Shown: positions 53,868 to 62,403 of the stretch, piece by piece
Position numbering within the stretch: the stretch's first letter is position 1
Layout of the letters: each line of letters starts with the position of its first letter
Origin: Sphaerisporangium sp040649355
Lineage (GTDB): Bacteria > Actinomycetota > Actinomycetes > Streptosporangiales > Streptosporangiaceae
Length of the DNA stretch: 64,000 bases
Direction of reading: 5' to 3'
NCBI RefSeq assembly: GCF_043197795.1
Contig: NZ_JBICTU010000036.1
Coordinates: 1-64,000, forward strand
Translations under genes and position numbers: made by a program
Notes under the pieces: model-generated
The model's database searches: none
What the model was told of the DNA's origin: nothing
Seen by the model: only the letters and a program-made list of their open reading frames with translations

Positions 53868-54658
53868 GCCCGGCCAAAGGACAGGAATTAGGTCGTTGGA
53901 AGAAGGAATGCCCGCCCGACAGCGCCTGGCGCTGTAAGCCTGACTTGCCCCGATCCGCACGCACCAAGGAGCAGGACCGTGCGGCAGGCGGCCCGAACCG
54001 GCGCGTGGTCGATCTCGGTGACGGCAGAACCGCCAGGGCATCGGTCGAGCTGAAGCTCCGACGGCGTACACGCCGCATCCGTGCGTACCTGCGATGGTCG
54101 AACGCCGGCAAGACCCAGGTGGAATATCTCGGCGAGGTGGAAGAAGCGACCAGAGCGCACAATCTCGCCGTAGCTTGGGAGATCGCCATTTCCAAAGGAT
54201 TCGTGCATACGCCAGATGATTCGATGCCAGCCGAATCCTGGGCGAGCTCGCCCGCCATCCGCGCCTCAATGCGAGGAAACCGCGGAAAGGATACCAAGCC
54301 GGAAGTCGCCCTGCGCAAGGCCATCCACAGTCTCGGCTTGCGCTACCGCGTCGATGTCGCGCCTATCGATGGGTTCAGGCGACGCGCGGACATAGTGTTC
54401 AGAGGTGCCAAGATAGCGGTCTTCTCCGACGGCTGCTTCTGGCACGGATGCCCCGAGCACCATAGGGCATCCCAACGGAACAGCGAATTCTGGAACAGAA
54501 AGATCGCCGATAACCAAGCCCGCGACCGAGACACCGATCGTGTACTCACCGAAGCAGGCTGGCTGGTTATTCGGGTTTGGGAGCACGAACCGCCCATGAC
54601 AGCGGCTGAGCGGGTGACTGCAGCAGTAGCCATGCGGAGAGGGACGATAAGAGCATGA
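53864..54658 (+). CDS. vsr: Very short patch repair endonuclease with N-terminal extension
   Basis: A 264-residue protein. The C-terminal 140 residues form a Vsr nuclease: RGKDTKPEVALRKAIHSLGL, ADIVF with the catalytic Asp, VFSDGCFWHGCPEH with zinc ligands, and SEFWNRKI. Vsr corrects T:G mismatches that arise by deamination of the methylated cytosine made by the linked methyltransferase. The first 120 residues form a separate small domain (ASVELKLRRRTRRIRAYLRW, YLGEVEEATRAHNLAVAWEI) found in actinobacterial relatives and probably DNA binding. ATG 53864 overlaps the methyltransferase stop (ATGA). Confidence 0.9.
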   Translation: MSPAKGQELGRWKKECPPDSAWRCKPDLPRSARTKEQDRAAGGPNRRVVDLGDGRTARASVELKLRRRTRRIRAYLRWSNAGKTQVEYLGEVEEATRAHNLAVAWEIAISKGFVHTPDDSMPAESWASSPAIRASMRGNRGKDTKPEVALRKAIHSLGLRYRVDVAPIDGFRRRADIVFRGAKIAVFSDGCFWHGCPEHHRASQRNSEFWNRKIADNQARDRDTDRVLTEAGWLVIRVWEHEPPMTAAERVTAAVAMRRGTIRA

Positions 54659-56256
54659 CCTTGGAGCAAGAGGACATACACGCGCGGTTTATAGCCCTCG
54701 ATCATGGAGCCTGGACGACAGTATACGAAAACTGGCGATCCGAAGACTCCAACGGAGGAATCTATTGCGCTTTCGCTCCACCATCGAAACGACCACTAGT
54801 CGTCAGCGAGCCCGGTTGGAACATCACCAAAGGCGACTTTCGTCCTGGATTCTCCCAATATTACGAAGGAGACGAATGGAAAACCACCTATTTTCCCGGC
54901 AGCATGGCGGGCGACTTCGAACCACTAATCCTGGTGCGGGAGTACTACGGCGTCGTACCTTCGACACTTGAAGTGGCCGAACAGTTCCGACTCTACCACA
55001 ATCTATATTGGGACGAGCTGACCTCGCAGTTTATGCAACCCCACGATGACGGCACGTCCTCCGTCGCAATCAAACTAGACGGAAATCGCAAGGTAGAGGT
55101 CCGAACTAAACTGCTCCGACAGTATCAGGCCGCCCGCCAGCTAGATATGCTCTTATTCGTAGACTCCGTACGCTTTGGGGTTGAGAATGAGAAATCTCCG
55201 AAGCAGCAGGACTGGACATCGGACGTATTGCGAGCGACCAGGTTTGCAGACAATGGTCTCGCCGGCCGCGTCTTCACTCGCTACCTCGGTACACGCGTCC
55301 TTCCTTCGCCTCCCATCGAAAAGGCGGGAATCTGGCCTTACGAAGAAGCAGACGATTACTACCCAGAGTTCATCATCGGGGTAAATGAGGTAGGGGATGA
55401 CATTCAATACACATGTAATCCTGACGCTCTAGCCAATTACTTCGGCGCCAATCCCGACTCCCCGAATTACCTCACTCCAGTTCACTTCAGGCGCGAGCTG
55501 CTCCAGAAGTACTATGAGCAGCCGGAGTTGTACACGGTAGCTGATGGAAACCTTACATGCGCTTCGCTATGGAGCTTGCGACTGGACAACAGCGCCGAAA
55601 CCAGCGTTGTCGTTTTCCTGGGCGACCTCGGACGTGACCTACCTAAACAGGAAAGGGACTACTGGCGAAGCTATAATGTGACGCCAGACTCCCCCGCTAG
55701 CGAGACGTTTATTCGTCGCGCTTTCCTGGGACAGTTTGTCGAGCCCTCCGCACGGGATCTACAAGTCCGATCCAGGTATATCTCGCTCCGAAGGAGTTGG
55801 CACGAGAGCTACGGTTGGCACTTGTTCCGCAAGCCAGAAGAGGCCGACGCCGGTCTACTTCAGCGACTTCGCCTCCCCTTGAATGACTCTCAGGCCGAGT
55901 TCGAGGCAAGCATCCGTATCTTGACTCAACTGATGGTGGATGCCATCAACGAAGCGAAGATCGAGGAACTGCTGATCAACACAACCGCCAACGAAAAAGG
56001 CATCTCCAAGCTGAGGCGTTGGCTGGAACAAGAAGGTTATCCATATGTCGAGCGGGATATTAAATTCTTGCGCAATCTGCAGGAAGTGCGCTCTAAGGCT
56101 ACCGCCCACAGGAAGGGGTCCGACTACGAGAAGTTTTTGGAACGGATCTTCGGTCATCTACGAGGGCCCGCAGCTATAAAGACCCTATTCGATGCAGCCC
56201 TTACCATGTTGACGGGGTTGGAAGAGTGGGCGACGCGTAATAGCGCCGACGAGTAG
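54655..56256 (+). CDS. Unidentified 533-aa protein of the restriction operon
   Basis: I do not recognise this family. It is soluble, rich in Tyr/Trp in its first half (GAWTTVYENWRSEDSNGGIY, FSQYYEGDEWKTTYFPGSMA), and helical and charged toward the C-terminus (NEAKIEELLINTTANEKGIS, FLRNLQEVRSKATAHRKGSD). The last part recalls HEPN-like tails with an R-x4-H pattern (RSKATAH), which is only suggestive. Codon use is visibly AT-richer than in all neighbours (frequent A or T in third positions), a sign of recent transfer. The ATG overlaps the vsr stop, so it is read with the methyltransferase and vsr; it may be an effector or specificity factor. Confidence 0.6.
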   Translation: MTLEQEDIHARFIALDHGAWTTVYENWRSEDSNGGIYCAFAPPSKRPLVVSEPGWNITKGDFRPGFSQYYEGDEWKTTYFPGSMAGDFEPLILVREYYGVVPSTLEVAEQFRLYHNLYWDELTSQFMQPHDDGTSSVAIKLDGNRKVEVRTKLLRQYQAARQLDMLLFVDSVRFGVENEKSPKQQDWTSDVLRATRFADNGLAGRVFTRYLGTRVLPSPPIEKAGIWPYEEADDYYPEFIIGVNEVGDDIQYTCNPDALANYFGANPDSPNYLTPVHFRRELLQKYYEQPELYTVADGNLTCASLWSLRLDNSAETSVVVFLGDLGRDLPKQERDYWRSYNVTPDSPASETFIRRAFLGQFVEPSARDLQVRSRYISLRRSWHESYGWHLFRKPEEADAGLLQRLRLPLNDSQAEFEASIRILTQLMVDAINEAKIEELLINTTANEKGISKLRRWLEQEGYPYVERDIKFLRNLQEVRSKATAHRKGSDYEKFLERIFGHLRGPAAIKTLFDAALTMLTGLEEWATRNSADE

Positions 56257-56378
56257 GTGCGTCTCGTACCACATCTCCAGCACCCCGCTCTCGTTGAGCC
56301 ATCAGATGGCGGCGATTGATCGAGCCGGGGCGGCCTGAAGCCCTCTGTATGTCATACCGCCGCTGTAGGCTCGCGACC

Positions 56379-57143
56379 ATGAACGATGCTCTCGCGCATG
56401 AACGCCTGGTCGGCGTACTTGAACTTATCGACCGTTGGGGTGAACTGTACGAACGGCGGTGGGGTAAGCAAGCGCCTTACCAGGAGCAGCCGGGGCTTGC
56501 TCCACAAGTTAACGCACTCATCGATGAGGTCCGAGCAAGGACTAAGCTCGCCCACGATGTGGTCGTGATGATGGGCAAGGAGGACCTGGCGGCAAAGATT
56601 GTCGAACACGAGGAAGGCTTGTATGGAAGCCATCCGTTCACACAAGCCCGCGTCGCCATAGTAGAGGCGATCGCCATCCTGACTCAGCGAGAGGAATTGG
56701 CCGAGATAGTGGGGCCTGCCGGACCTAGACTCGTTGCTGCTGAATTGCACCCTAGTATCTGGAACGCTGCCGCGAAGCTGTGGGACGACGGTCATATCCG
56801 CCCAGCGGTCCAGAGCGCCGCGACGGCACTCGAAGGACTCTTGCAGGGCATAGCTGGGCCCGGGTTATCGGGTGAAAATCTCGCCAGCCTATTCTCAACC
56901 AATGATCCCGTGAAAGGATCGCCCCGCCTTCGAATTCGCGATGTCGACCCAGCATCGAAGACGTGGAAGTCAGCGCATGAAGGTGCCGTCGCGATGGTTC
57001 GCGGCGCGTTCATGGGCGTGCGCAACCTCGTGTCCCATCCAGGTTGGCCCGACCCGAGTTCTCGTGAGGCCATTGAGATGCTGGCAGTGCTGAGCTATGT
57101 CGCGCACCTCGTTGAACGGTCCGATGTGGTGGAGTCCCCGTGA
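56379..57143 (+). CDS. TIGR02391 family protein
   Basis: A 254-residue protein whose C-terminal half carries the TIGR02391 (Ymh-type) signature: LHPSIWNAAAKLWDDGHIRP then AATALEGLLQGIAGPGLSG, and HEGAVAMVRGAFMGVRNLVS. This family is helical and related to HEPN-type domains; members are common in defence islands and mobile elements. The N-terminus is helical (VGVLELIDRWGELYERRWGK). ATG 56379 is chosen from the onset of good coding sequence. Its stop overlaps the PIN-like gene start as GTGA, so the two are coupled. Confidence 0.75.
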   Translation: MNDALAHERLVGVLELIDRWGELYERRWGKQAPYQEQPGLAPQVNALIDEVRARTKLAHDVVVMMGKEDLAAKIVEHEEGLYGSHPFTQARVAIVEAIAILTQREELAEIVGPAGPRLVAAELHPSIWNAAAKLWDDGHIRPAVQSAATALEGLLQGIAGPGLSGENLASLFSTNDPVKGSPRLRIRDVDPASKTWKSAHEGAVAMVRGAFMGVRNLVSHPGWPDPSSREAIEMLAVLSYVAHLVERSDVVESP

Positions 57144-58321
57144 GCGCCTCGATCTGGTCGGGAATCTCGGCGATACGGCTTGGGCGTGACGGAAGCATCT
57201 TGGTCAGCTTCACGGACGGACAGGACGTACATTCATCGCTGGGGCACGACCAGTTTGGACCCACAAGTGCGATAGCGTCCTCGACCTTGCTTCCGCAGTC
57301 ATGGGAGCTGAAACTCCAAACCACGCGCGGGCACGACATCGTTGTAGCTCTACCGCAGCCCACAGATTTCGCTCCTGTGCGTGGGCGGCCAACAATCTAT
57401 CTCGATCAAAACCACTGGAGCACACTCACCAATACGATCCACCAGCCGGACCGTGTCGAGAATGAACACGAGCGCAGCGCCTCAGCACAGCTCATCGAGC
57501 TCGCGAAAGCTCACAAGGTGGTCTTACCCATGTCTGCGGCGCATCTGGCAGAGACAGCCAAACAGGTCGACCGGGAACAGCGCTACCAGCGAGCACTCAC
57601 AATCCTCCAGCTCTCGGGCGGCTGGCAACTACGCGATCCACTCGACCTGCGCCGGTTTGAACTGCGGCAAGCATTGACGATCCGCTACCGCCAACGCTGC
57701 CTCCTCCCACCTGCGGCTATCACGCTCGAACCGGGTGCCGTCCACTCGGGCCGAGACAGCATGCTCCCCCGTGTTGACCCTGGTCTACCGCCACATGCGC
57801 AATGGGCCGTTCATGCCATCCAATGCATCAGCGGAATCATCGACGCGATCCTCGACGCCGGACATGTCCCAATGGCTCCCGCTCCTGGATGGGCAGCCAG
57901 CCTTCAGCAGTTCGCGGAGTTCCTACGGGATAACCCGACCGGTAAGGAGATGAAGCGCAGGCGGACTCACGCGAAGTTCCTTGCTGACCTGGGACGAGAA
58001 CTTCCTGAAGAGGCACATCGCGCTGGCATCACACCGGACGAAATGTCCGATTGGGCCCTCAACCACAGCGAAGAAGGCCTACCCTCCATGCCAACGCTGG
58101 GCCTTTTTCGGGAGGTTCTCCACGAGAAGCTCTCTGATGGACAGCTACACTGGGCAGAAAATGATCTTGTCGACATGATGTACCTGACCGCAGCCGCCGG
58201 CTACTGCGACTACGTCGTGGGTGAGCGCGCACACGCTGCCCACACCGCGAACGCGTCGCGACGATTGGGCAGAGCGGACAAGCTTTACCGCAACATTCGC
58301 TCGCTCATTGAAGAGCTCTGA
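57140..58321 (+). CDS. PIN-like domain protein
   Basis: A 393-residue protein. After an N-terminal beta-rich region (1-80), residues 84-390 look like a PIN-type nuclease: TIYLDQNHWSTL (first Asp), VVLPMSAAHLAETAKQV (Glu), the late acidic ENDLVDMMYLTAAAGYCDYV and the final VVGERAHAAH. The acidic spacing suits a metal-dependent RNase. Coupled to the TIGR02391/HEPN-like gene, it may form a toxin-antitoxin or abortive-infection pair. The middle (about 170-290) is an insert of unknown type. GTG 57140 is used. Confidence 0.65.
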   Translation: MSASIWSGISAIRLGRDGSILVSFTDGQDVHSSLGHDQFGPTSAIASSTLLPQSWELKLQTTRGHDIVVALPQPTDFAPVRGRPTIYLDQNHWSTLTNTIHQPDRVENEHERSASAQLIELAKAHKVVLPMSAAHLAETAKQVDREQRYQRALTILQLSGGWQLRDPLDLRRFELRQALTIRYRQRCLLPPAAITLEPGAVHSGRDSMLPRVDPGLPPHAQWAVHAIQCISGIIDAILDAGHVPMAPAPGWAASLQQFAEFLRDNPTGKEMKRRRTHAKFLADLGRELPEEAHRAGITPDEMSDWALNHSEEGLPSMPTLGLFREVLHEKLSDGQLHWAENDLVDMMYLTAAAGYCDYVVGERAHAAHTANASRRLGRADKLYRNIRSLIEEL

Positions 58322-58353
58322 GTTGCGTTGCCTTTCAACCTTCGATCCCCGCA

Positions 58354-59037
58354 TCAGTGCAGTTCGCCAGCGAGGCCGGCCTTCTTGACTAGGCGGCCCC
58401 AGCGGGGGCTGCGGGCGAAGACCCGGGCGATGGCGACACCGCTGGGTAGATCACCGTCCGCCTGACGGTTCTGCTGCGCCCACCGCCAGGCCTCTCGCTG
58501 CAGCAGTCGGCCGTTTCCGGTCGGCTCAGCGGAGACGGTGTCCTCCTCCTGATCTTCTTGTAGCTCGACGGGGTCGGCTTCTGCATCGGCGGGAGGGTCA
58601 GGGCTGATGACAGCCAGCTCTTGAGCTTCGGCCCGTCCTCCCGCAGAGCGGCGGATCTGGGACATCAGAAGCTCGTAGCTGCCGATCAGAGCCAGCGAGG
58701 GCCAGGCGGCGATGAGGCGGCCGATCAGGCTGGGTTCGGCTACGGCGACGTTCGCGCCGAGGCTGGCGAGACTGCCGACCACGAGGAGGCTCCACGCCAG
58801 GAGGCCGCCGCAGGAGCCGTAGCGGTTGGCCAGGAGGATGGACATCGAGGCGACGACGATCAGGCCGTCGACGGCGAGTGGGATCAGCACTGCGGCCAAG
58901 TGATCCTCACCGTGGCGTAGGCAGAGTTCGTGCATGTGCCTGAACGACACGACCGCCGCGATCAGCGCCAGTAGTGCGACACCTGCGATCGTCGTACGCC
59001 GGATGCGGCGCACAGCCAGGGAGAGATCGGTTTCCAC
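58354..59037 (-). CDS. DUF2637 membrane protein (element transfer type)
   Basis: A 227-residue protein with four hydrophobic helices (about 15-35, 45-68, 75-100, 105-122; GVALLALIAAVVSFRHMHEL, LIPLAVDGLIVVASMSILLA) followed by a polar C-terminal region. This is the DUF2637/SpdB-like layout of actinomycete conjugative plasmids and integrative elements, where such proteins serve plasmid spread. It ends with a helical domain resembling a winged helix (SGVAIARVFARSPRWGRLVK). It is convergent with the PIN-like gene and shows that mobile-element DNA resumes at the right edge of the restriction island. Confidence 0.75.
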   Translation of the reverse strand: METDLSLAVRRIRRTTIAGVALLALIAAVVSFRHMHELCLRHGEDHLAAVLIPLAVDGLIVVASMSILLANRYGSCGGLLAWSLLVVGSLASLGANVAVAEPSLIGRLIAAWPSLALIGSYELLMSQIRRSAGGRAEAQELAVISPDPPADAEADPVELQEDQEEDTVSAEPTGNGRLLQREAWRWAQQNRQADGDLPSGVAIARVFARSPRWGRLVKKAGLAGELH

Positions 59038-59043
59038 AACCGC

Positions 59044-59443
59044 TCACCTCTGGCCGAGCAGGAAGCGGGTGGTGAGAGCGAAGGGATGTGCAATTGGTTC
59101 GTCTCCCCCCTCGGACACGTACCCTTCGCGCATGTGGAGGTCCGGTTGCGACTGGGCCTCCACTAGCTGTTTCTCGGGGTAGTAGGTCAGCCGCAGGCCG
59201 ATCTCCGCGTCGACCTGAGCCTTGTCGTTCGGATCCGCCTCCGCCAGAACCTGAACGTGGTCCTCGATCGCGGTCACCATGGCATCGATCTCCTCGTGTC
59301 ATCCGACGCCCGCCGCTCACTTGGCGTAGCTGCGCCTGAGCGGCTACCTGCTGGACCTGGGTCTCGGCCATCCACTGAGCGACCAGGGCGGGATCCGCGC
59401 CCGCGTTCCACAACATCGTCACCAAGTCGGCGCGGATCGGCAT
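59044..59443 (-). pseudogene. Serine recombinase, C-terminal remnant
   Basis: The fragment MLWNAGADPALVAQWMAETQ leading to GGRRMTR and, after a one-base frameshift near 59290-59295, EEIDAMVTAIEDHV and DPNDKAQVDAEIGLRLTYYP is the C-terminal tail of a large serine recombinase (the coiled-coil part before the end). The resolvase catalytic domain and zinc domain are absent. The recombinase would have integrated the element, and its loss leaves the DNA fixed next to metE. The 5' cut point is before 59443, close to the riboswitch. Confidence 0.65.
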
Positions 59444-59537
59444 GGCGCCACACCCCGACCACCCCCATTCGCGGCGACCGACCCGGTCCCGGCACGTCGA
59501 GCACTCGCCCGAGCCGCTGCGGCACTCTAGACTCGGG

Positions 59538-59730
59538 GGTGCAGTCGGTTCGCCCTGCCCGCCAGGCAGGAGCGTCGTAAGAGGGAACCCGGTGTGAATC
59601 CGGGACTGCCCCGCAGCGGTGAGTGGGAACGACCGCCGTCACACGCACTGGATCCGATCCAAGGACCCGGGAAGCGACGGCCAGTAGGCACGAGATGGGC
59701 GCCCACGAGTCCGAAGACCTGCCACTGCCC
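59538..59730 (+). promoter_or_regulatory. Cobalamin riboswitch upstream of metE
   Basis: The sequence carries the consensus parts of a cobalamin aptamer: AAGAGGGAACCCGGTGTGAA, the ACTGCCCCGCAGCGGT block, GGAAGCGACGGCCAGTAG and a GAGTCCGAAGACCTGCCACTG B12-box-like end. A GC-only hairpin at 59729-59748 follows. A binding site for adenosylcobalamin would repress the cobalamin-independent methionine synthase when B12 is available, since the B12-dependent MetH can do the job. A possible -10 (TAGACT) lies at 59528-59533. Confidence 0.92.
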
Positions 59731-59874
59731 GCGCGCGACCGCGCGCGGTGACGTTCGACGGCCTCGTGGGAGGGCCGGCGTGACGACGCGGACCTGACCG
59801 TGGGTCCGCACCATCTGCCGTGCCTTCGCCCCGGGGTTCCGTCGAGGTCTCCGTGACTCGCGAAGGAGAGTTTC

Positions 59875-62199
59875 ATGGCCGAGAGTTCCCCTGCGCCCAC
59901 CGCGCTGGCCACCGTGTACGGCTACCCACGCCAAGGACCGGGCCGCGAACTGAAGAAGGCCGTCGAAGGCTACTGGGCCGGCCGCACCACCGACGCCGAA
60001 CTGCTCGACGTCGCCGCCGGGCTGCGCCGCGACAACTGGCGCCGCTTGGCCGAGGCGGGGATCGACGAGGTCCCGACCGGCGACTTCTCTCTGTACGACC
60101 ACGTGCTGGACACCACGGTCATGGTCGGCGCGATCCCGCCGCGGCATCGCGCCGCCGTGCGGGCCGACCCGCTGGACGGCTATTTCGCGATGGCGCGCGG
60201 TACTCAGGACGTCGCGCCGCTGGAGATGACCAAGTGGTTCGACACCAACTACCACTACCTGGTCCCCGAGCTCGGCCCGGACACCGTCTTCGCGGCCGAC
60301 CCCTCCAAGCCTGTGAGCGAGTTGCGTGAGGCTCTGGCACTGGGACACAACCCGCGGCCAGTCCTGGTCGGCCCGGTGACCTACCTGCTGCTGGCCAAGC
60401 CGGCGCCGGACGCCCCAGCGGACTTCGACCCGCTCACCCTGCTCGACCGGCTGCTGCCCGTGTACGCCGAGATCCTCGCGGCACTGCACGAAGCGGGCGC
60501 CCGCTGGGTGCAACTCGACGAACCCACCCTGGTCCAGGACCAGCCGCAGGCCGTCCTGGACGCCGTCGCCGGCTGCTACCAGCGGCTGGGCTCACTCACC
60601 GAGCGCCCGAAGATCCTGGTCGCCGGCTATTTCGACCACCTCGGGGAAGCCCTGTCTGTGCTGGCCCATGCGCCGATCGAGGGTCTGGGGCTCGACCTCA
60701 CCGGCCCGGCCGCCGCCAACCTGAACGACCTGGCGGCCGCCGGCGGGCTGCCGGGCAAGCGTCTGATCGCGGGCGTCGTGGACGGCCGCAACATCTGGAT
60801 CAACGACCTGGAGAAGTCGCTGAGCACCCTGGCGACCCTTCTCGGACTGGCCGGGCAGGTGGACGTCGCCGCGTCCTGCTCGCTCCTGCACGTCCCGCTG
60901 GACGCCGCCGCCGAGACGGAGATCGATCCTGAGATCCGGCCATGGCTGGCCTTCGCCCGGCAGAAGACCGCCGAGATCGTCGCCCTCGCCCGCGGTCTGA
61001 ACCGCGGTGTCCGCGCCATCTCTGACGACCTCACCGACAACCGCGAAGCCCTGGAGTCCCGCAGGACGTCCGCGCTCACCCGCGACCCGGCGATCCGCGA
61101 ACGCGCGGCTGCGGTGACCGGGCAGGACACCAGGCGGGCTGAACCCTACGCGGAACGGGCGCGAGCCCAGCGCAACCATCTGGACCTGCCGCTGGTGCCC
61201 ACGACCACCATCGGTTCGTTCCCCCAGACCGCCGAGTTGCGCGCCGCCCGCGCCGACCTGCGCGCCGGGCGCATCGACCAGTATGCCTACGACGAGCGCA
61301 TGGCCGTTGAGATTCGGGAGATCCTCGCCTTCCAGGAGGAGAGCGGCCTGGACGTGCTCGTGCACGGCGAGCCCGAGCGCAACGACATGGTGCAGTACTT
61401 CGCCGAGCAACTCGACGGATACATCGCCACCCAGCAGGGGTGGGTCCAGTCCTACGGGTCCAGGTACGTCCGACCGCCGATCCTGGCCGGCGACATCTCC
61501 CGCCCACACCCGATGACCCTGCGCTGGACCACCTACGCCCAGTCCCAGACCAGCCGCCCAGTGAAGGGCATGCTCACCGGCCCGGTCACCATGCTGGCCT
61601 GGTCGTTCGTCCGCGACGACCAGCCGCTCGGCGAGACCGCCCGGCAGGTCGCGCTCGCCCTGCGCGACGAAGTCGCCGACCTGGAAGCCGCCGGCACCGC
61701 CGTCATCCAGGTGGACGAACCTGCGCTCCGTGAAACGCTGCCCCTGCGCGCCGCGGACCGCCCCGCCTACCTCGCCTGGGCCACCGAGGCGTTCCGCCTG
61801 GCCACCGCCGGGGCGCGGCCGCGGACCCAGATCCACACCCACATGTGCTACGCCGAGTTCGGCGAGATCATCGCCGCGATCGACGACATGGACGCCGACG
61901 TCATCAGCCTCGAAGCCGCCCGCTCCCACATGCAGGTGGCCGAGGAACTCGCCCAGGCCGGCTACCCCCGCGAGGTCGGGCCCGGCGTCTACGACATCCA
62001 CTCCCCCCGAGTCCCCGGCGTCGAGGAGGTGGCTTCTTTGCTGCGCAAGGGGCTGTCCGCCATCCCCGCCGACCGGCTGTGGGCCAACCCCGACTGCGGC
62101 CTGAAGACCCGCGCCTGGCCCGAGACCCGCGACTCCCTGGAAAACCTCGTCACCGCTGCCAAGCAGATCCGCACCGAGATCACTTCCTCCTCCGCCTGA
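59875..62199 (+). CDS. metE: Cobalamin-independent methionine synthase
   Basis: A 774-residue MetE. It transfers the methyl group of 5-methyltetrahydropteroyltri-glutamate to homocysteine. The N-terminal barrel begins with TVYGYPRQGPGRELKKAVEG. The C-terminal catalytic barrel has the zinc ligands His and Cys in THMCYAEFGE, Glu in ISLEAARSH, and the final Cys in NPDCGLKTR, all present. Length matches the family. GAAGGAGAG lies 5 nt before the ATG. It is under the B12 riboswitch and is followed by a clear terminator, so it is monocistronic. As a core gene it marks the chromosomal side of the window. Confidence 0.97.
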   Translation: MAESSPAPTALATVYGYPRQGPGRELKKAVEGYWAGRTTDAELLDVAAGLRRDNWRRLAEAGIDEVPTGDFSLYDHVLDTTVMVGAIPPRHRAAVRADPLDGYFAMARGTQDVAPLEMTKWFDTNYHYLVPELGPDTVFAADPSKPVSELREALALGHNPRPVLVGPVTYLLLAKPAPDAPADFDPLTLLDRLLPVYAEILAALHEAGARWVQLDEPTLVQDQPQAVLDAVAGCYQRLGSLTERPKILVAGYFDHLGEALSVLAHAPIEGLGLDLTGPAAANLNDLAAAGGLPGKRLIAGVVDGRNIWINDLEKSLSTLATLLGLAGQVDVAASCSLLHVPLDAAAETEIDPEIRPWLAFARQKTAEIVALARGLNRGVRAISDDLTDNREALESRRTSALTRDPAIRERAAAVTGQDTRRAEPYAERARAQRNHLDLPLVPTTTIGSFPQTAELRAARADLRAGRIDQYAYDERMAVEIREILAFQEESGLDVLVHGEPERNDMVQYFAEQLDGYIATQQGWVQSYGSRYVRPPILAGDISRPHPMTLRWTTYAQSQTSRPVKGMLTGPVTMLAWSFVRDDQPLGETARQVALALRDEVADLEAAGTAVIQVDEPALRETLPLRAADRPAYLAWATEAFRLATAGARPRTQIHTHMCYAEFGEIIAAIDDMDADVISLEAARSHMQVAEELAQAGYPREVGPGVYDIHSPRVPGVEEVASLLRKGLSAIPADRLWANPDCGLKTRAWPETRDSLENLVTAAKQIRTEITSSSA

Positions 62200-62210
62200 C
62201 CGTCTGTTTT

Positions 62211-62235
62211 CGGGGCCGGACACCCTCCGGCCCCG
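62211..62235 (+). terminator. metE terminator hairpin
   Basis: CGGGGCCGGA and TCCGGCCCCG form a perfect 10-bp stem with a 5-nt loop, 12 nt past the metE stop, preceded by TTTT. It is not followed by a U run, as usual in actinomycetes. Confidence 0.8.
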
Positions 62236-62403
62236 ATACGGCGGCTCATGAAGGAGAGCGGATGATCAGCGAGAGGGCTCCATGCACCGCTGCCTCCGCT
62301 GGCGCGCCACGGTGGATCGCTGAGTGCCGCCGCGACGGGCACATGAGCCCTGCTCGCGCTGTTCGGCCGGGCCGGTGACGGTCGGCGGCGCGTCCGGGCG
62401 CGC

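Noticed and set aside
60592..62223. 543-aa minus-strand open frame across metE
   Set aside because: It lies wholly within a full-length metE with all zinc ligands; low-complexity Gly/Val/Gln-rich translation.
62262..62378. 38-codon open frame after the metE terminator with a good AAGGAGAG site
   Set aside because: Composition is Arg/Ala-rich and unconserved in type; it lies between a terminator and a convergent gene. Kept out for lack of support.
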